Source: Aquiflexum sp. TKW24L (GTDB taxonomy: Bacteria; Bacteroidota; Bacteroidia; Cytophagales; Cyclobacteriaceae). From it: a DNA stretch of 64,000 nucleotides. The stretch is from assembly GCF_023502205.1 (NCBI RefSeq), contig NZ_JAMFLG010000025.1, positions 1 to 64,000 on the forward strand. Reading direction: 5' to 3'. The translations under genes and the position numbers were made by a program. This document shows, piece by piece, positions 61,567-64,000 of the stretch. The notes below the pieces were generated by a model that had not been told where the DNA came from, ran no database searches, and saw only the letters and a list, made by a program, of their open reading frames with translations. Positions within the stretch are counted from its first letter, which is position 1; the number at the start of each line of letters is the position of its first letter.

Positions 61567-64000
61567 TTATACGGCCTTTTTCGCGACTTCTTGCGCACTT
61601 TCGGCTTCGATTTCTCTTTTCATCAAATCTACCACTATCGGAGAAGCGATGTATATAGAGGAATATGTACCTACAATGATACCAATGAATAGGGCAAATG
61701 AGAACCCTCTCAACACTTCTCCACCAAATATCAGCAACACCAATACCACGATCAAAGTAGTAAGGGAGGTGATCAAAGTCCTGGCCATAGTTTGGTTGAT
61801 GGCATCGTTAAACATCTTCACCAACTTGGAAGTACCTCTCATTTCAATGTTTTCTCTGATACGGTCAAATATGATCACAGTATCGTTGATAGAATAACCG
61901 ACTACTGTCAAGATAGCGGCGATGAATACCTGATCAATTTCAAATGTGGCTCCAAATGCGCTTGCAATAGCAAAGGCTGCGATGACAAAGAGCACATCAT
62001 GCGCCAATGCAATGATCGCACCCAAAGAGAATTGCCACTTGCGGAATCTCAAAAGGATATAAAGGAAGATCGCTACCAATGCAAAGAACATGGCTTCAGC
62101 CGATGATTTTTTGATGTCATCTGCGACTGTGGCGCCAACTTTGGATGAACCTGTGATGGCAAACTGCCCATCTTTAATATTGGCAGCATCTGTAGAATAG
62201 GTTAGACCCATAATGTTGGCTATTCCATCTTTTACTTTTGTCTCTACTTCCAAATTGGAAGCATCGTCATCTTCATTGATCAAATAGGAAGTGGTTACTT
62301 TCATGATATTGCTAGCTCCGTAGGATTTGACCTCTACAGAACCATCAAATTCTCCATCCAGACCCACTTTCAATTCAGAAGCTACTACAGGTTCTGCGAA
62401 TGTCACGATATATGACCTACCTCCTGTAAAATCAACCCCAAACTTCAATCCACTGATCAAGGCAATCGCAAGACCGACAATGATAATCCCGGTTGAGAAA
62501 AGGTATGCCACCTTTCTTTTGCTCATGAAATCAATGTTCAGGTTTCGCAACAAGCCTTTAGCCAAAGGAGAAGAGAACGAAATACTACTGTTGTCTCCTT
62601 TTTTGCTCATCAGGTGTACAATCAACCTAGTGATAAATACTGCTGAAAAGAATGAAGACGCAATACCGATCATCAATACGATGGCAAAACCTTTGACCGG
62701 GCCTTGACCGACTGCATATAGAATGGCTCCTACAAGGAATGTGGTGACGTTTGAATCCAAAATTGCTGAGAAGGCTTTCTTGTAACCTTCATTAATAGCA
62801 GCTAAAAGTCCCGCTCCATTCGCCATTTCTTCTTTGATTCTTTCAAAAATCAAAACGTTGGCATCTATTGACATACCGATCGTCAACACGATACCTGCGA
62901 TACCTGGTAAGGTCAATGCTGCTCCCAATTGGGCCAAAATACCCAAGATAAAGAAGATGTTGAATATCAAAGCTGCAATGGCAACAAAACCGCCTTTGGC
63001 ATAATACGCCACCATAAACACCACTACCAAAAGCAAACCTGCCACCATTGAGATGACACCTTGGCTTTGTGCCTCTTTACCTAAAGTCGGACCGATAATG
63101 GCCTCTTCTACTATCTTGGTCGGTGCAGGAAGTGAACCTGATTTCAGGATATTTGCCAAATCTTTTGCTTCCTCGATGGAGAAGTTACCTGTGATCTCAG
63201 ACTGTCCGGAAGGAATCTCTCCCTGAACCATCGGTGCTGTATACACAAAATCATCCAAGACAACGGCGATTCTTCTTCCGATATTCTCTCCTGTCAATTT
63301 TCTCCATCTCCTTGCACCATCAGCATTCATCTGCATGCTGACAGCAGGACGGGAGGTTTGATCCAAGGTCTGACGCGCATCCGTGATGACATCACCTTCC
63401 AAAGGTGCTTGGTCACCTGTTCTGCTTTTTTTGATCGCATAAAGCTCCAACAACTCAAGGTTATCAGCCACTTCAGCCTTTACAGACCATAGGAATTTCA
63501 CATCTCTTGGCAATAAAGATTTTACATCTTCTCTTGCAAAGATCCTGTTGATCGCAACGGTATCCCTGATTTCATATACCAATCCCTGATTGGATTTTGT
63601 CAATGAAAAAATCGGAGAAACTGAAGTGGAAACATCCGTAGTATCGGCAGTTCCCGCCAATTGTCTTTCAAGTTCAGATAAAGCTGAAGCAGCCTTTGCA
63701 GAATCCGTCTCTGCAATGGCAGGCTGTGTAGCTGCTTTTTTTACTTGAGCTTCCGTAACCAAAAGGCTGTTGGCAGCTTCTAATTGAGATAAGTACTCAT
63801 TGACTTCGGCCACTTCCCAAAACTGAAGTTTTGCAACTCCCTGAAGGAGGTTTCTAACCCTTGCGGCATTGTCCACACCGGGAAGCTCAATCTGAATACG
63901 TCCCGAGCCTTGGATTCTCTGGATGTTTGGCTGGGAAGTACCGAACCTGTCTACCCTAGTTCTTAGGATGTTGAAAGACCTTTCGATCGCGTTCTCAACT
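61567..64000 (-). CDS. secDF: Protein translocase subunit SecDF (fusion), cut by window end
   Basis: The in-window part is about 810 residues and is open to the window edge, where it reads ENAIERSFNILRTRVDRFG, so the N-terminus lies outside. SecD part: P1-head region to IEEAKDLANILKSGSLPAP, then TM helices with GMSIDANVLIFERIKEE. SecF part from about LLRNLNIDFMSKRKVAY to SINDTVIIFDRIREN. SecDF uses proton force to finish protein export. A terminator follows. Confidence 0.95.
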   Translation of the reverse strand, partial: VENAIERSFNILRTRVDRFGTSQPNIQRIQGSGRIQIELPGVDNAARVRNLLQGVAKLQFWEVAEVNEYLSQLEAANSLLVTEAQVKKAATQPAIAETDSAKAASALSELERQLAGTADTTDVSTSVSPIFSLTKSNQGLVYEIRDTVAINRIFAREDVKSLLPRDVKFLWSVKAEVADNLELLELYAIKKSRTGDQAPLEGDVITDARQTLDQTSRPAVSMQMNADGARRWRKLTGENIGRRIAVVLDDFVYTAPMVQGEIPSGQSEITGNFSIEEAKDLANILKSGSLPAPTKIVEEAIIGPTLGKEAQSQGVISMVAGLLLVVVFMVAYYAKGGFVAIAALIFNIFFILGILAQLGAALTLPGIAGIVLTIGMSIDANVLIFERIKEEMANGAGLLAAINEGYKKAFSAILDSNVTTFLVGAILYAVGQGPVKGFAIVLMIGIASSFFSAVFITRLIVHLMSKKGDNSSISFSSPLAKGLLRNLNIDFMSKRKVAYLFSTGIIIVGLAIALISGLKFGVDFTGGRSYIVTFAEPVVASELKVGLDGEFDGSVEVKSYGASNIMKVTTSYLINEDDDASNLEVETKVKDGIANIMGLTYSTDAANIKDGQFAITGSSKVGATVADDIKKSSAEAMFFALVAIFLYILLRFRKWQFSLGAIIALAHDVLFVIAAFAIASAFGATFEIDQVFIAAILTVVGYSINDTVIIFDRIRENIEMRGTSKLVKMFNDAINQTMARTLITSLTTLIVVLVLLIFGGEVLRGFSFALFIGIIVGTYSSIYIASPIVVDLMKREIEAESAQEVAKKAV

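Overview
The window looks like a chromosomal segment of a Bacteroidota bacterium, most likely order Cytophagales and plausibly family Cyclobacteriaceae (my inference). Pointers are the MurF-alanine racemase fusion, SecDF fusion, type III pantothenate kinase, DASH cryptochrome, a CrtD-type carotenoid desaturase, a TonB-dependent receptor with a carboxypeptidase-like N-terminal domain, many lipoprotein or '...FAQ' signal peptides, weak Shine-Dalgarno sites and TAnnTTTG-like -7 boxes. No phage, insertion sequence, CRISPR array or rRNA was seen.

Layout. 1-6.1 kb: leftward genes for secreted proteins and lipoproteins (six-hairpin glycosidase, YdjC-type deacetylase, CotH-like protein). 6.1-15.4 kb: housekeeping genes (cryptochrome, hydrolase, dxs, scpA, LPG-synthase-like membrane protein, murF-alr), then a twice-frameshifted nucleotidyltransferase with a small coupled partner. 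15.9-22.6 kb: a decayed phosphohexomutase homologue, an MFS carrier, a DksA-like zinc-finger protein and two SulP anion transporters. 22.6-30 kb: a Fic protein with an inhibitory helix and operator-like repeats, an M14 peptidase, tRNA-Val followed by two broken partial copies, a methyltransferase-patatin pair and a VOC protein. 30.0-30.6 kb is a nest of dispersed inverted repeats. 30.6-42.4 kb: uvrA, a VTT membrane protein, SlyD, DUF3050, threonine dehydratase-like, M23 peptidase, coaX, GNAT, an Xre-RES toxin-antitoxin pair, an SDR and two unknowns. 42.4-51.1 kb: a TonB receptor behind a TPP riboswitch, a fatty-acid desaturase, a PnuC-type transporter coupled to an NadR-like kinase, and an M16 protease. 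51.2-57.3 kb: crcB, a TIGR01777 epimerase, crtD, glyS and a Gfo/Idh oxidoreductase. 57.3-61.4 kb: one leftward cluster with a response regulator, histidine kinase, three paralogous 7-TM proteins and a small soluble protein ending in CPPGC. The right edge holds secDF, cut by the window end.

The main discoveries are: (i) 15 perfect DnaA boxes (TTATCCACA) in the first 14.3 kb against one in the remaining 49.7 kb, mostly inside genes, which suggests an origin-proximal or DnaA-titrating region; (ii) the three-paralogue 7-TM / CPPxC / two-component cluster at 57.3-61.4 kb, which I cannot match to a described system; (iii) a phosphohexomutase homologue that has lost its catalytic domain and metal and phosphate loops; (iv) TPP-riboswitch control of a TonB receptor near PnuC and NadR-like genes; (v) tandem 5'-half tRNA-Val copies each broken by the same palindrome.
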